From: Thauera sp. | GTDB lineage: Bacteria; Pseudomonadota; Gammaproteobacteria; Burkholderiales; Rhodocyclaceae | Direction of reading: 5' to 3' | NCBI GenBank assembly: GCA_017302295.1 | Contig: JAFLDS010000007.1 | Coordinates: forward strand, 124,001-188,000 | Length of the DNA: 64,000 bases | Shown here: positions 1 through 10,205 of the stretch, piece after piece | How the letters are laid out: each line of letters opens with the position of its first letter | How positions within the stretch are numbered: position 1 is the stretch's first letter | The notes under the pieces: generated by a model | Seen by the model: only the letters and a program-made list of their open reading frames with translations | Told to the model about the DNA's origin: nothing | The model's database searches: none | Translations under genes and position numbers: made by a program

Positions 1-267
1 CTCGTAGCTTCCCGCCTTGATGCGGTTCGCCCGGCCCGTCACCACCGCCAGCCAAGTCAGCAACCGCGGCTCGATCCCCACACCTGCGCGCGCGATGACA
101 TTGGCCGCCTGGCGCATGCCGAGGCCGCGTTGCACGGTGAAATCGATCACCGGCGCCTCCAGCCTGACCGGTCGGTGGGCGAGCCACAGCGCAAGGCTCA
201 GCAGTGCGACCGCCAGGGCTGCAAGCAGCATCAGGTACGAGGCGAATCGTCGGAAAAAACGTTTCAT
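1..267 (-). CDS. mltG: Endolytic murein transglycosylase MltG, N-terminal part (cut by window edge)
   Basis: Only the first 89 codons are in the window; the gene runs off the left edge. The start ATG is at 267-265. The visible protein begins MKRFFRRFASYLMLL, with a basic N-terminus and then one membrane-spanning helix (about residues 10-30). A VDF-type segment follows (VIDFTVQRGLGMRQAA), then GRANRIKAGSYE, which matches the LysM-like start and the x-KAGxYE motif of the YceG/MltG family. MltG is an inner-membrane lytic transglycosylase that cleaves nascent glycan strands and helps set their length. It is divergent from ygfZ, and this mltG-ygfZ pairing is common in proteobacteria. The catalytic domain is outside the window. 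Confidence 0.85.
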   Translation of the reverse strand, partial: MKRFFRRFASYLMLLAALAVALLSLALWLAHRPVRLEAPVIDFTVQRGLGMRQAANVIARAGVGIEPRLLTWLAVVTGRANRIKAGSYE

Positions 268-358
268 TCGAAATCGTTGCGAAAGCCTGCGGTCGCTCCC
301 GGACACGACCTTCGTTGCGGAAAGTCGCCGACGGGGCAGACGGCTCGCGGCGGGCGTT

Positions 359-364
359 TATAAT
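359..364 (+). promoter_or_regulatory. Possible -10 element upstream of ygfZ
   Basis: A perfect TATAAT hexamer stands out in the GC-rich 226-bp gap between the divergent mltG and ygfZ starts. It lies about 130 bp before the ygfZ ATG. I see no convincing -35 hexamer 17 bp upstream, so this is only a candidate. Confidence 0.3.
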
Positions 365-493
365 ACTGCATGGCACCGTCGGACCGGACAGGCATGCAGG
401 CCACCGGAAGGCGGTGACGCGAAACAGAAGGATCGCCGTACAGGTCCCATCGCCAAGCCTCCCCGACCATCCCCGACGACATTCAGAACGCAC

Positions 494-1525
494 ATGACCA
501 CCTGGACTGACCATCTTGCCGCGCTCGGCGCCACGCTCGACGCCGGCACTCTCTCCTTTGCCGACGCACAGACCGAAGCACGCCTCGCGGCTGAGGCCAC
601 GATCGCCGTGCCGCTGCTGCACCTGGGCGTGATCCGCTCGGTGGGCGCAGATTCCGCGCCCTTCCTGCACAACCTGGTGTCCAACGAGGTGCAGAAGCTC
701 GCCATGGATGGTGCCGCCTGGAACAGCTTCAATTCGCCCAAGGGCCGCATGATCGCCAGTTTCCTCATCTGGCCCGAGGCCGAAGGCCATGCGCTGGCGC
801 TGTCGGCCGACATCCTGCCGGCCTTCCTGAAGAAGCTGTCGATGTACGTCCTGCGCAGCAAGGTCAAGCTCGCCGACGCCAGTGCGGAGACCGTGCTGAT
901 CGGGGTGTCGGGCTCCGACGCCGCAGCCGCACTGCAGGCCGCCGGGCTGCCCGTCCCCGCCGCGCGCATGGCGCAGACCGTTCAGGCCGACGGTACGCGC
1001 TGCATCCGCACCGCAGAGACGCTGTTCATCGTGGCCGTCCCGGCAGCCGCCGCGCCGCGCGTGTTCGATGCGCTGAACGCCGGCGGTGCCGTCAAGGCCG
1101 GCACGGCGGCGTGGCAACTGGCGATGATCCGCGCCGGGCTTCCGCTCATCACCGCCGCGACGCAAGAGGAATTCGTTGCTCAGATGCTTAACTACGAGCT
1201 GATCGGCGGCGTCAGCTTCCAGAAGGGTTGCTACCCCGGACAGGAAATCGTCGCCCGCACACAATACCTGGGCAAGCTGAAGAAGCGCATGTACCGCCTC
1301 GCCATCCCCGCAGGCACGGCACCGACGGCGGGGATGGATCTGTACGCGCCCGACTTCGGTGAGCAATCCGCCGGCAAGCTGGTCAATGTCGCCGTGGCAC
1401 CCGATGGCAGCTGGGAAGCGCTGGGGGTGCTGCAGACCAGCAGCGCGGAGGCCGGCGCCGTCCGCCTCGGCGCCATCGACGGCCCGGCGCTTGCACTGCT
1501 CGACCTGCCCTACGCGCTGGGCTGA
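494..1525 (+). CDS. ygfZ: tRNA-modifying / Fe-S cluster assembly folate-binding protein YgfZ
   Basis: A 343-residue protein of the YgfZ/GcvT-like family. These folate-binding proteins support maintenance or repair of certain iron-sulfur enzymes and, in E. coli, affect MiaB-dependent tRNA modification. The signature KGCYPGQE sits at about residues 244-251 and includes the conserved cysteine of the family. Length is typical. An open frame extends upstream to the window edge, but that extension has low-complexity, shadow-like composition and overlaps mltG. The ATG at 494 begins MTTWTDHLAALG, which is where the family homology starts. It is followed after 32 bp by the NRDE gene in the same direction. 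Confidence 0.88.
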   Translation: MTTWTDHLAALGATLDAGTLSFADAQTEARLAAEATIAVPLLHLGVIRSVGADSAPFLHNLVSNEVQKLAMDGAAWNSFNSPKGRMIASFLIWPEAEGHALALSADILPAFLKKLSMYVLRSKVKLADASAETVLIGVSGSDAAAALQAAGLPVPAARMAQTVQADGTRCIRTAETLFIVAVPAAAAPRVFDALNAGGAVKAGTAAWQLAMIRAGLPLITAATQEEFVAQMLNYELIGGVSFQKGCYPGQEIVARTQYLGKLKKRMYRLAIPAGTAPTAGMDLYAPDFGEQSAGKLVNVAVAPDGSWEALGVLQTSSAEAGAVRLGAIDGPALALLDLPYALG

Positions 1526-1557
1526 ACTCGCCTGTCGGGAATGGAGCGCTCCGTCCG

Positions 1558-2305
<748 letters not shown>

Positions 2306-2322
<17 letters not shown>

Positions 2323-2761
2323 GTCGCCTCCGCATCGTGCGGTGTTCGATGCCGGCCTCCAGGAAGACGGCGCCCTCGGCAACAAAACCGTGCCGCTCGT
2401 AAAATGCCTGGGCGTGGACCTGGGCGTTGAGTACGACCTCGGCCATGCCACGCGTCCGCGCCTCACGCACCAGTGCCTCGAGCACCTCGCCGCCCACCCC
2501 GCGGTTGCGCCAGGCGGCGTCGACCGCCATGCGGCCGATGTGGCCATCGGGCAGCAGGCGGCCGGTGGCGATCACGGCGCCATCGGCGCCGCGTGCCAGC
2601 GCATGCCGGCACACCGCGTCGAATTCGTCCATTTCCAGTTCGGCCGGCACGCCCTGCTCGACGACGAAGACGCGCTCGCGCAAGGGCGTTGCCTCCGCTG
2701 CCGCTTCGTTCCAGCTCATCAGTTCGACGCGGCAGGGTTCAGCCGCAGGGTCTCGATTCAT
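2306..2761 (-). CDS. GNAT family N-acetyltransferase
   Basis: 151 residues. The core GRLLPDGHIGRMAV followed by WRNRGVGGEVLEALV contains the R/Q-x-x-G-x-G/A acetyl-CoA loop (RNRGVG, about residues 85-90). FYERHGFVAEG is the usual C-terminal GNAT beta-bulge region. The N-terminal RERVFVVEQGVPAELEMD is typical of the ElaA/YjcF-like subgroup. The acceptor substrate cannot be deduced. The start ATG overlaps the stop codon of the upstream L,D-transpeptidase (ATGA at 2758-2761), so translation is probably coupled. Confidence 0.82.
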
Positions 2762-3237
2762 TGCACGATCTCCACCGCCGTGCCGGCCGGAACCAGGTCG
2801 AAAAGCTCGATCACTTCGCGGTTGCGCATGCGGATGCAGCCATGCGACAGCGGAACGCCCATCGGCTGGTCGTCGCCGGTGCCGTGGATGTAGATGTAGC
2901 GCCGCATGGTATCGACCGCCCCGAGGCGGTTGCGCCCTACCTCCTCGCCGCTCAACCACAGGATGCGGCTCAGGATCCAGTCGCGCCCGGGATGCTGCGC
3001 CGCGAACTCGGGCGTCCAGCATTCGCCGGTCGGCCGGCGGCCGCGAAACACCGTGCCGCACTGGGCGCCCGCACCGATCTTCGCCCGCACCCGGTGCCGG
3101 CCGCGTGGCGTGCAGCCACTGCCCTGCTGCTCTCCGGGGCCATTGAGCGCGGTCGATACGCTGTAGCGGCGGATGCAGGCGCCATCGGCGCCGAAGATCT
3201 CGAGCGTCTGACGGCCAATGTCGATGCGCACGTGCAT
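2758..3237 (-). CDS. L,D-transpeptidase (YkuD domain)
   Basis: 159 residues forming essentially one YkuD catalytic domain. The signature HGT at about 118-120 and SHGCIRMRN at 131-139 contain the catalytic His-x-Gly-Cys (C134). Such enzymes cross-link peptidoglycan or attach proteins to it. No signal peptide is visible at the chosen ATG (MHVRIDIGRQTLEIF), so export is unclear. Small leaderless YkuD proteins of this kind are common in proteobacteria. A very long open frame continues upstream, but it is a shadow running through tadA. The gene lies 11 bp after tadA in the same direction and overlaps the GNAT gene. Confidence 0.85.
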   Translation of the reverse strand: MHVRIDIGRQTLEIFGADGACIRRYSVSTALNGPGEQQGSGCTPRGRHRVRAKIGAGAQCGTVFRGRRPTGECWTPEFAAQHPGRDWILSRILWLSGEEVGRNRLGAVDTMRRYIYIHGTGDDQPMGVPLSHGCIRMRNREVIELFDLVPAGTAVEIVQ

Positions 3238-3248
3238 GATGGCTGCCC

Positions 3249-3761
<513 letters not shown>

Positions 3762-3812
3762 CTAGACAGGGACGAACGGCGCGACACTTCTCCCGAAGCA
3801 ACGCGAAAACTC

Positions 3813-3833
3813 CCTCCCCCTTGAAGGGGGAGG
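3813..3833. repeat. Perfect hairpin of a CCTCCCCCTT type intergenic repeat
   Basis: CCTCCCCCTT and AAGGGGGAGG flank a single G, giving a 10-bp perfect inverted repeat in the 283-bp gap between the divergent tadA and hyi. Similar short C/G-rich palindromes are scattered between genes in many proteobacteria. No T-run follows, so it is not an obvious terminator. The rest of the gap shows nothing else I can name. Confidence 0.5.
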
Positions 3834-3996
3834 AATGGTGTCGACCCGCGGATATCGCCTGCTCGGCAACTGCCGAGGCCCCCGCCCCGCCCGCCGAGCC
3901 GAACCTTAGCACCGACACGGCTGCCGCCCAAGCCGGGTCGTCGCGTGCGGCGCCGCGCGGCATAATGCGCCCTCTTTCTGCTCCGCTCGATCCGCC

Positions 3997-4791
3997 ATGC
4001 CCAGATTCGCTGCCAACCTGACGATGATGTTCGACGAGCTTCCCTTCCTTGAACGTTTCGCCGCGGCCGCAGAGACCGGCTTCCACGGGGTCGAGTTCCT
4101 GTCTCCGTATGCGTGGCCGGCTGAGAAGCTGAGGGAGCAGCTCCGCGCGAACGGCCTCACCCAGGTATTGTTCAACCTGCCGCCAGGCGATTGGGATGCG
4201 GGGGAGCGCGGGCTGGCCTGCCTGCCCGACCGCATCGCGGAGTTTGGCGAGGGGCTGGCGCGCGCGCTCGACTACGCCGCCGCGCTTGGTTGCCGGCAGC
4301 TGCACTGCATGGCGGGCATCGCGCCGGCCGGCCTTCCTGTCGATGTACTGCACCGCACCTATGTGGACAACTTGCGTCGGGCCACCCAGGCTGCCGCGAA
4401 GGCGGGCGTGAACATACTGATCGAGCCGATCAACCACTTCGATATGCCAGGCTATTTCCTCAACCGCAGCGATCAGGCCCTTCGCATCCTCGACGAGGTT
4501 GGCGCCGACAACCTCCTGCTGCAGTACGACATCTACCATGCCCAGCGCAGCGAGGGCGAACTGGCGGCGACGATTGCGCGCTGCCTGCCGCGCATCGGCC
4601 ACATGCAGCTCGCCGATAACCCCGGACGACACGAGCCGGGGACCGGCGAGATCAACTACCCCTTCCTCTTCGACCACATCGACCGCCTCGGCTACCAAGG
4701 CTGGATCGGTTGCGAATACCGCCCGAGGGCAGGCACGCTGGCCGGGCTGGGCTGGCTGCCACCGCGGAGCGACCTGGACCCGCGCGCGTGA
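3997..4791 (+). CDS. hyi: Hydroxypyruvate isomerase family TIM-barrel protein
   Basis: 264 residues. MPRFAANLTMMFDELPFLERF and the next stretch (AAETGFHGVEFLSPYAW) match the N-terminus of bacterial Hyi (hydroxypyruvate to tartronate semialdehyde, EC 5.3.1.22) and the related OtnI. The family metal and catalytic segments are visible: IEPINHFDMPGYF, LLLQYDIYHAQ, GHMQLADNPGRHEPGTGEI, and the terminal IGCEYRP. Length is as expected (about 258-265). No glyoxylate-pathway genes (gcl, glxR) are adjacent, so the physiological substrate rests on family identity only. An AT-richer 68-bp gap separates it from the HDOD gene. Confidence 0.85.
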   Translation: MPRFAANLTMMFDELPFLERFAAAAETGFHGVEFLSPYAWPAEKLREQLRANGLTQVLFNLPPGDWDAGERGLACLPDRIAEFGEGLARALDYAAALGCRQLHCMAGIAPAGLPVDVLHRTYVDNLRRATQAAAKAGVNILIEPINHFDMPGYFLNRSDQALRILDEVGADNLLLQYDIYHAQRSEGELAATIARCLPRIGHMQLADNPGRHEPGTGEINYPFLFDHIDRLGYQGWIGCEYRPRAGTLAGLGWLPPRSDLDPRA

Positions 4792-4859
4792 ACGGCAGTT
4801 CCTCCTCCATGACCATGACAACGGTTAAACTGCGCAGCAAACATAAACGGGGCGTGTGA

Positions 4860-5720
4860 ATGGACGACTTCGAACTTCAGCTGGCTGCGTTTTCTGCGCA
4901 GATCGAACAGGAATTGAACGAGCGCAGACTCAGCTTTCCGACCGTGCTCGAACTGTCCTTGCGCATCAAGCAACTTGCCGACGACCCCGATGCTTCCCTC
5001 CACGACATCGCTGCGGCGATACGCGGCGAACCGGTCCTCAGCGCCAAGACGGTGCGGATGGCCAACACCGTGCTGCTCAACCCGTACCAGGCCAGGATCA
5101 ACTCGGTCAACGACGCCGTCGCGCGCGTCGGCCTCGCGGCCGTGCGTTGCCTCGCCTACGCGGTAGCGGCCGAGCAGCTTGCCAAGGATCACCGTTCCGC
5201 GCGCATGCGGCTGATCGCGTCAGGGCTCTGGCTGCACAGCCTGGACGTGGCGTCGTGGGCCTACGCCCTTGCATCTCACCTGAAAGTCAGCAGCGCCGAC
5301 AGCGCGCTGCTCGCCGGCATCATGCGCAACATCGGTCAGTTCTACCTGCTGGCCAAGGCATCGGACTATCCCGCGCTCGAACGCGACATGGACCGTTTTG
5401 CCGAGTTCGTCGCGGCCTGGGACCACGCCATCGGGCGGGCCGTACTCGAAATCTTCGAGCTCCCCGAGACCATCCTCGACGCGCTCGACGACGCTGGCCT
5501 GTACGCGGATGCCTGGCCGCCGTCGGATCTCAACGACCTGCTCTTCATCGCCACGCTGGCGGCGGAAACGCCCAATCCCTTCGAAACGCTGCTCGGCAAC
5601 ACGCGCCGACCGGAGCTGCTCAAGGCCTGCCTGGCTGGCGCCGACGAAAGCGAAGTCAAAGCCGTCTTCGAGAGCGCCCGCAAGATCAAGGAAGAAATCC
5701 TCGCTGCCGTTTGCGCCTGA
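4860..5720 (+). CDS. HDOD domain protein
   Basis: 286 residues with the layout of HDOD (HD-related output) proteins. The segment LSFPTVLELSLRIKQLADDPD is followed by DIAAAIRGEPVLSAKTVRMANT (the IxxDPxLxxKLLRxANS equivalent), then SVNDAVARVGLAAVRCLAYAVA. A helical half resembling the HD fold carries GIMRNIGQFYLL. The metal-binding His-Asp pair of true HD phosphodiesterases is degenerate (LAGIMRNIG in place of HDIG), as is normal for HDOD. These proteins act in signalling, often with c-di-GMP, motility or biofilm control. No partner is adjacent. It converges on kup with a 30-bp gap. Confidence 0.8.
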   Translation: MDDFELQLAAFSAQIEQELNERRLSFPTVLELSLRIKQLADDPDASLHDIAAAIRGEPVLSAKTVRMANTVLLNPYQARINSVNDAVARVGLAAVRCLAYAVAAEQLAKDHRSARMRLIASGLWLHSLDVASWAYALASHLKVSSADSALLAGIMRNIGQFYLLAKASDYPALERDMDRFAEFVAAWDHAIGRAVLEIFELPETILDALDDAGLYADAWPPSDLNDLLFIATLAAETPNPFETLLGNTRRPELLKACLAGADESEVKAVFESARKIKEEILAAVCA

Positions 5721-5750
5721 ATCTCTACGGTCCGCTTCCGCCCGACCAGC

Positions 5751-7670
5751 CTAGAGCTCGACCTGCGTGCCGAGCTCGACCACCCGGTTGGGCGGGATCT
5801 TGAAGTAATCCGCCGCGCTACCCGCATTGCGGAACAACACGATGAAGAGCTTCTCGCGCCAGCGGGCCATCCCGGAACCCACACGCGACACCAGCGTCTC
5901 GCGGCCGAGGAAGAACGACGTCTCCATCAGGTTGCTGCGAAAACCGAAGGCCGCACAGCGGGCCAGCTCGGCCGGAATGTCGGGTTCGTCCTTGAAGCCG
6001 TAGCGGATCCTCAGCTGGTAGAAGCCGAAATCGAGCTCGGTGAGCTGCAGCCTTTCCGCCTCCGCGACGTAGGGCACGTCGTCGGTGTCGACCTTCACCA
6101 GCAAGACGCGGTCGTGCAGCACCTTGTTGTGCAGCAGGTTGTGCAGCAGCGCGCGCGGCACGCCGTCGATCCAGGTCGTCATGAAAACCGCCGTGCCCGA
6201 AACCCGTGGCGGCGGATCGTGGAACATCGACTGGATGAAGATATCCAGCGGCATCGTGTCGCTGCGGATGCGCTCGTTGAGGATGGCGCGTCCGCGCTTC
6301 CAGGTCGTCAGCAGCGTGAAGATCAACGCGCCGATGAGCAGCGGGAACCACCCTCCGGCAAGCACCTTGACCAGATTGGCTGAAAAGAAGGCCAGGTCCA
6401 CCGCGAGGAATACGCAGAGGAACAGCAAGGCCTTCGCCGCGCCCCATTTCCACAACCCGCGCACGACGACGAAGGCCAGCAGGGTGTCGATCATCATCGT
6501 CAGCGTGACGGCAATGCCGTAGGCGGACGCGAGCGCGCTCGACGACTGAAAGCCGACGACCAACGCGATCACCGCGCCAAGCAGCATCCAGTTGATGCCC
6601 GGAACGTAGATCTGACCGATCTCCTTCTCCGAGGTGTGGAGGGTGCGCATGCGCGGAGCGTAACCGAGCTGCATCGCCTGGCGGGTCAGCGAGAAGGCGC
6701 CGGAGATGACCGCCTGGCTGGCGATGATGGTCGCCAGCGTGGCCATGCCGACCATCGGATATAGCAAGGGGTCGGGCACGAGCATGTAGAAAGGATTGCT
6801 GACGTTCTCGGGATGGTCGAGGATCAGCGCGCCCTGACCCAGGTAGTTCAGATAAAGCGCCGGAAACACGAGGAAGAACCAGCCGAGCTTGATCGGACGC
6901 CGGCCGAAATGCCCCATGTCCGCATAAAGGGCCTCGCCCCCTGTGATCGCCAGCACCACAGCGCCCAGCGCGAGCCAGCCCAGCAGCGGCTGGTCGGCGA
7001 GGAAATCGATCGCCCACGCTGGATTCAGCGCTCGCAGGATCTCCGGATGCAGCACGATGCCGCCGATGCCCAAGGCCGCCAGCACGCCGAACCAGCACAG
7101 CATCACCGGCCCGAAGATCGCCCCGACGCTGGCCGTCCCGCGGCGCTGCATCAGGAACAGACCGATCAGCACCACCAGCGCGATCGGAATCACGAACGGC
7201 TTCAGCGCCGGGGTGGCGACCTCGAGCCCCTCGACCGCCGACAGCACCGAGATGGCCGGCGTGATCATGCCGTCACCGTAGAACAGCGCAGCGCCGAACA
7301 CCCCCAGCGCGGACAGCACCCAGGCCTTGCGCCCCGGTTCCACGACCCTGAGCGCAAGCGAAGTCAGCGCCATGATGCCGCCCTCCCCCCGGTTGTCGGC
7401 GCGCGTGATGAACAACACGTACTTGGCCGACACGACCAGGACCAGCGCCCAGAACACCAGCGAGAGGATTCCATACACGTTCGCCGGCGTGACCGGCACG
7501 GCGTGATGGCCGTTGAAGACTTCCTTCAGTGTGTAAAGAGGACTGGTGCCGATGTCGCCATAAACGACGCCGATCGCCGCGACGGTCAGGCCTACGATCC
7601 CGCCTTTGCCTGCGTGCGCGTCAGGCCCGGCCGGCTGCGCGGCGGTGTCGGAGTGCTGCGATGAGTGCAT
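5751..7670 (-). CDS. kup: Low-affinity potassium uptake protein Kup
   Basis: A 639-residue K+/H+ symporter of the KUP/HAK/KT family. Diagnostic segments are IGVVYGDIGTSPLYTLKEVF near the N-terminus, NRGEGGIMALTSLA, FYGDGMITPAISVLSAVEGLE, and GGEALYADMGHFGRRPI. Around twelve hydrophobic helices are followed by a soluble C-terminal domain of about 170 residues ending RVVELGTQVEL. Length fits the bacterial family (about 620-640). It probably takes up K+ at neutral to low pH. The start ATG at 7670 has only a weak purine-rich ribosome-binding site. It is transcribed alone, with a short gap to the esterase gene upstream on the same strand. Confidence 0.95.
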   Translation of the reverse strand: MHSSQHSDTAAQPAGPDAHAGKGGIVGLTVAAIGVVYGDIGTSPLYTLKEVFNGHHAVPVTPANVYGILSLVFWALVLVVSAKYVLFITRADNRGEGGIMALTSLALRVVEPGRKAWVLSALGVFGAALFYGDGMITPAISVLSAVEGLEVATPALKPFVIPIALVVLIGLFLMQRRGTASVGAIFGPVMLCWFGVLAALGIGGIVLHPEILRALNPAWAIDFLADQPLLGWLALGAVVLAITGGEALYADMGHFGRRPIKLGWFFLVFPALYLNYLGQGALILDHPENVSNPFYMLVPDPLLYPMVGMATLATIIASQAVISGAFSLTRQAMQLGYAPRMRTLHTSEKEIGQIYVPGINWMLLGAVIALVVGFQSSSALASAYGIAVTLTMMIDTLLAFVVVRGLWKWGAAKALLFLCVFLAVDLAFFSANLVKVLAGGWFPLLIGALIFTLLTTWKRGRAILNERIRSDTMPLDIFIQSMFHDPPPRVSGTAVFMTTWIDGVPRALLHNLLHNKVLHDRVLLVKVDTDDVPYVAEAERLQLTELDFGFYQLRIRYGFKDEPDIPAELARCAAFGFRSNLMETSFFLGRETLVSRVGSGMARWREKLFIVLFRNAGSAADYFKIPPNRVVELGTQVEL

Positions 7671-7758
7671 GCTCTAATTCCCCTTCAACACAGGCCTGCG
7701 GGCACCGTCACCCGCCCGCGCGCACGCGGAGTCGAGCCTGCGTCGTGTCCGTTCCATT

Positions 7759-8721
7759 CTACGCCGCCGGATCCGCGCGAACGGCCAGATGTTCGCGCAA
7801 TGCCCGGGCCGCGCGGAGCACCCCGGCGCGCGCCTCGGGAAAGTACTTGCCGAGCGTGAAGAAACCGTGAATCACGCCCGCGACCTCTTCGAACTCGATG
7901 TCGCCCCCCTCGGCCTGCACCCGCGCGGCGAAAGCTGCGCAGTCGTCGATCAGCGGATCGAACTCGGCACCGATCAGCAGCATCGGCGGCAGTCCGGCAA
8001 GCGACGCTGCACGCATCGGAGACGCGCGCCAGTCTTCCGTTTCGCCGTTCGGCAGATAGCGGGCAAAAAACCATTCGAGCGTGCCGCGGTCGAGAAAGTA
8101 GCCGTCGTCGAATCGAGTGCGCGACGGCCGCGCGCTGAGGATCTCGGTGCTCGGGTAGATGAGCAGCAGGAAGCGCGGCTGCACCCCACCCGCTTCGCGC
8201 AGCGCCAGCGCCGTGACGATGGAAAGGTTGCCCCCCGCACTGTCGCCCCCGAGGGCAATGCGCGTCGGATCGACACCCAGCACATCGGCCTGCGCGACCG
8301 ACCAGTCGAAGGCCAGCCGCGCATCATCACCCCCCGCAGGGAAAGGGTGCTCGGGCGCGAGGCGATAATCCACCGACAGGACTGCGCAGCCTGAGGCATT
8401 GGCCAGCTCGCGACACAACACATCGTGGCTGGCGACATCGCCCACGCACCAGCCGCCCCCGTGAAACCAGATCAGCAGCGGCAGCGTCTCGCCAGTCCGA
8501 CTGCCCAGGGGGCGATAGAGGCGCGCCAGCATGGCCGATCCATCCGCGCGTGCAATCGGCACCTCGGCGGTCGAGGCCACCGGGGGCGCCTCGCCGCGGA
8601 AGGCAAAATGCAGCTTCTGGAACGAGCGGCGGGCCTGCGCCACCGAGAGCTCATGGAAGCGAGGCGCGCCAACGCGATACGCCATGTCGAGGAGGGATCT
8701 GGCTTCGGGGGTGAGCGGCAT
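7759..8721 (-). CDS. Alpha/beta hydrolase, hormone-sensitive lipase (HSL) family
   Basis: 320 residues. HGGGW at 87-91 is the HSL-family oxyanion motif, and GDSAGG at 159-164 gives the nucleophile S161. The rest of the triad is likely the Asp in EFDPLIDD (about 265) and the His in GVIHGFF (about 290). The N-terminal cap (MPLTPEARSLLDMA) is typical of bacterial HSL carboxylesterases, which act on short or medium acyl esters. No signal peptide is seen, so it is cytoplasmic. Substrate and pathway cannot be inferred from neighbours. It is divergent from ppk2. Confidence 0.87.
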   Translation of the reverse strand: MPLTPEARSLLDMAYRVGAPRFHELSVAQARRSFQKLHFAFRGEAPPVASTAEVPIARADGSAMLARLYRPLGSRTGETLPLLIWFHGGGWCVGDVASHDVLCRELANASGCAVLSVDYRLAPEHPFPAGGDDARLAFDWSVAQADVLGVDPTRIALGGDSAGGNLSIVTALALREAGGVQPRFLLLIYPSTEILSARPSRTRFDDGYFLDRGTLEWFFARYLPNGETEDWRASPMRAASLAGLPPMLLIGAEFDPLIDDCAAFAARVQAEGGDIEFEEVAGVIHGFFTLGKYFPEARAGVLRAARALREHLAVRADPAA

Positions 8722-8910
8722 GAAAGATTCCGTCCGCCGGACGCTCAGCGCGCACCAGCGTTGCAGATTGGGGCCGCGATTCTACCGGAAGGCCATGGCG
8801 CCACAGGCATCGCTCAGTCGGCGCCTGCGCCATCGGCACCCCAACGGGACTACAATCATGCCAACAGGGAGTTCAGGCGGATGCCCAAACTTCAAAAGGA
8901 GAATTCCTCT

Positions 8911-10098
8911 ATGGCGACTCGTAAAACGAACTCCTCCTCCACCCGGAATCAAGCGAACGCAAGCGCCGAAGGCGCCTCCCTGCGAAGCAGCGCCCCGTCG
9001 CGACCGCGCCGCGCACAGGCCGGCGACACTGCCCCCACCTTGAGCGAGCGCGCCATCGAGCAGTTCGAAGTCGAGCAGGCAATCGCAGCAGCTACCGACT
9101 CAAAAGTGATCGCCGTCAGCGACATCCTCGACACGGGCAAGCACGACATCGACTCCGTGAAGAAGACGCTCGAGGCCATCCTCGCCGGCGCCTCGCCGGA
9201 TGATGTCAAAACGCTGCGCGAGGCCTTGATGACCGAAAGCGAAATGATCGTCGCCAAGCGCCCCACCAGCCCCGACGACGAGCTCTCCGACGACTGGCGC
9301 AGCGGCGGCTACCCTTATCGCAACCTGATGTCGCGGAAGAACTACGAAAAGCAGAAGTACCGCCTTCAAGTGGAACTGCTGAAGCTTCAGGCCTGGGTCA
9401 AGGAAACCGGCCAGCGCGTGGTGATCCTGTTCGAGGGCCGCGACGCTGCCGGCAAGGGCGGCACCATCAAGCGCTTCATGGAGCACCTCAATCCGCGGGG
9501 CGCGCGCGTCGTCGCGCTCGAGAAGCCCACCCCAACCGAGCAGGGGCAGTGGTATTTCCAGCGCTATATCCAGCACCTGCCCACCGCCGGCGAAATCGTC
9601 CTGTTCGACCGCTCATGGAACAACCGCGCGGGCGTCGAGCGCGTGATGGGCTTCTGCACCCCGGACGAGTACGCCGAGTTCATGCGTCAGGCGCCGGAGT
9701 TCGAGCGCAACCTGGTGCGCAGCGGCATCCATCTGATCAAGTTCTGGTTCTCCGTCAGCCGTGAAGAGCAGCGCCGCCGCTTCAAGGAGCGTGAGGCGCA
9801 TCCGCTCAAGCAGTGGAAGCTCTCCCCGATCGACCTTGCCTCGCTCGACAAGTGGGACGACTACACCAAGGCCAAGGAGGCGATGTTCTTCTACACCGAC
9901 ACCGCCGACGCACCGTGGACGGTGGTCAAGTCCGACTGCAAGAAGCGCGCGCGGCTCAACGCCCTGCGCTATGTGCTGCACAAGCTGCCCTACGCCAACA
10001 AGGACATCGAACGCATCGGGCCGCTCGACCCGCTGATCGTCGGTCGCGCCAACGTGGTGTACGAGCGCGGCGAGAAGGACGACATCGCGCTGCTGTAG
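8911..10098 (+). CDS. ppk2: Polyphosphate kinase 2 (PPK2)
   Basis: 395 residues. The catalytic half begins at about residue 140 and carries the PPK2 Walker A EGRDAAGKGGTIKRF (about 175-189), LNPRGARVVALEKP, and the Walker B/lid segment VLFDRSWNNRAGVERVMGF, followed by RNLVRSGIHLIKFWFSVS. PPK2 uses polyphosphate to phosphorylate nucleoside mono- or diphosphates. The N-terminal 130 residues are a Ser/Ala-rich linker plus a helical segment that is not part of the core. The ATG at 8911 has a good AGGAG nine bases upstream; an ATG at 8881 would add ten residues. A strong hairpin follows the stop. Confidence 0.93.
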   Translation: MATRKTNSSSTRNQANASAEGASLRSSAPSRPRRAQAGDTAPTLSERAIEQFEVEQAIAAATDSKVIAVSDILDTGKHDIDSVKKTLEAILAGASPDDVKTLREALMTESEMIVAKRPTSPDDELSDDWRSGGYPYRNLMSRKNYEKQKYRLQVELLKLQAWVKETGQRVVILFEGRDAAGKGGTIKRFMEHLNPRGARVVALEKPTPTEQGQWYFQRYIQHLPTAGEIVLFDRSWNNRAGVERVMGFCTPDEYAEFMRQAPEFERNLVRSGIHLIKFWFSVSREEQRRRFKEREAHPLKQWKLSPIDLASLDKWDDYTKAKEAMFFYTDTADAPWTVVKSDCKKRARLNALRYVLHKLPYANKDIERIGPLDPLIVGRANVVYERGEKDDIALL

Positions 10099-10109
10099 AT
10101 CGCTGCCGC

Positions 10110-10129
10110 GCCGGGGGCACGCCCCCGGC
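10110..10129. terminator. Hairpin after ppk2 (possible terminator, no T-run)
   Basis: GCCGGGGGC and GCCCCCGGC form a perfect 9-bp stem with a 2-base gap, 12 bp past the ppk2 stop. It lacks a T-tract, so it could be a weak or factor-assisted terminator or a generic palindrome. Confidence 0.4.
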
Positions 10130-10205
10130 ATTCAGCCTGGATTCAGTGACCGGCCTTCATCATTCGCATCGTCCCATCCCGGACGATTCCTTCAGGAGCC
10201 CGATC

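Noticed and set aside
17-493. N-terminal extension of YgfZ
   Set aside because: It overlaps mltG and the divergent promoter, has no family similarity, and the ATG at 494 fits the domain start.
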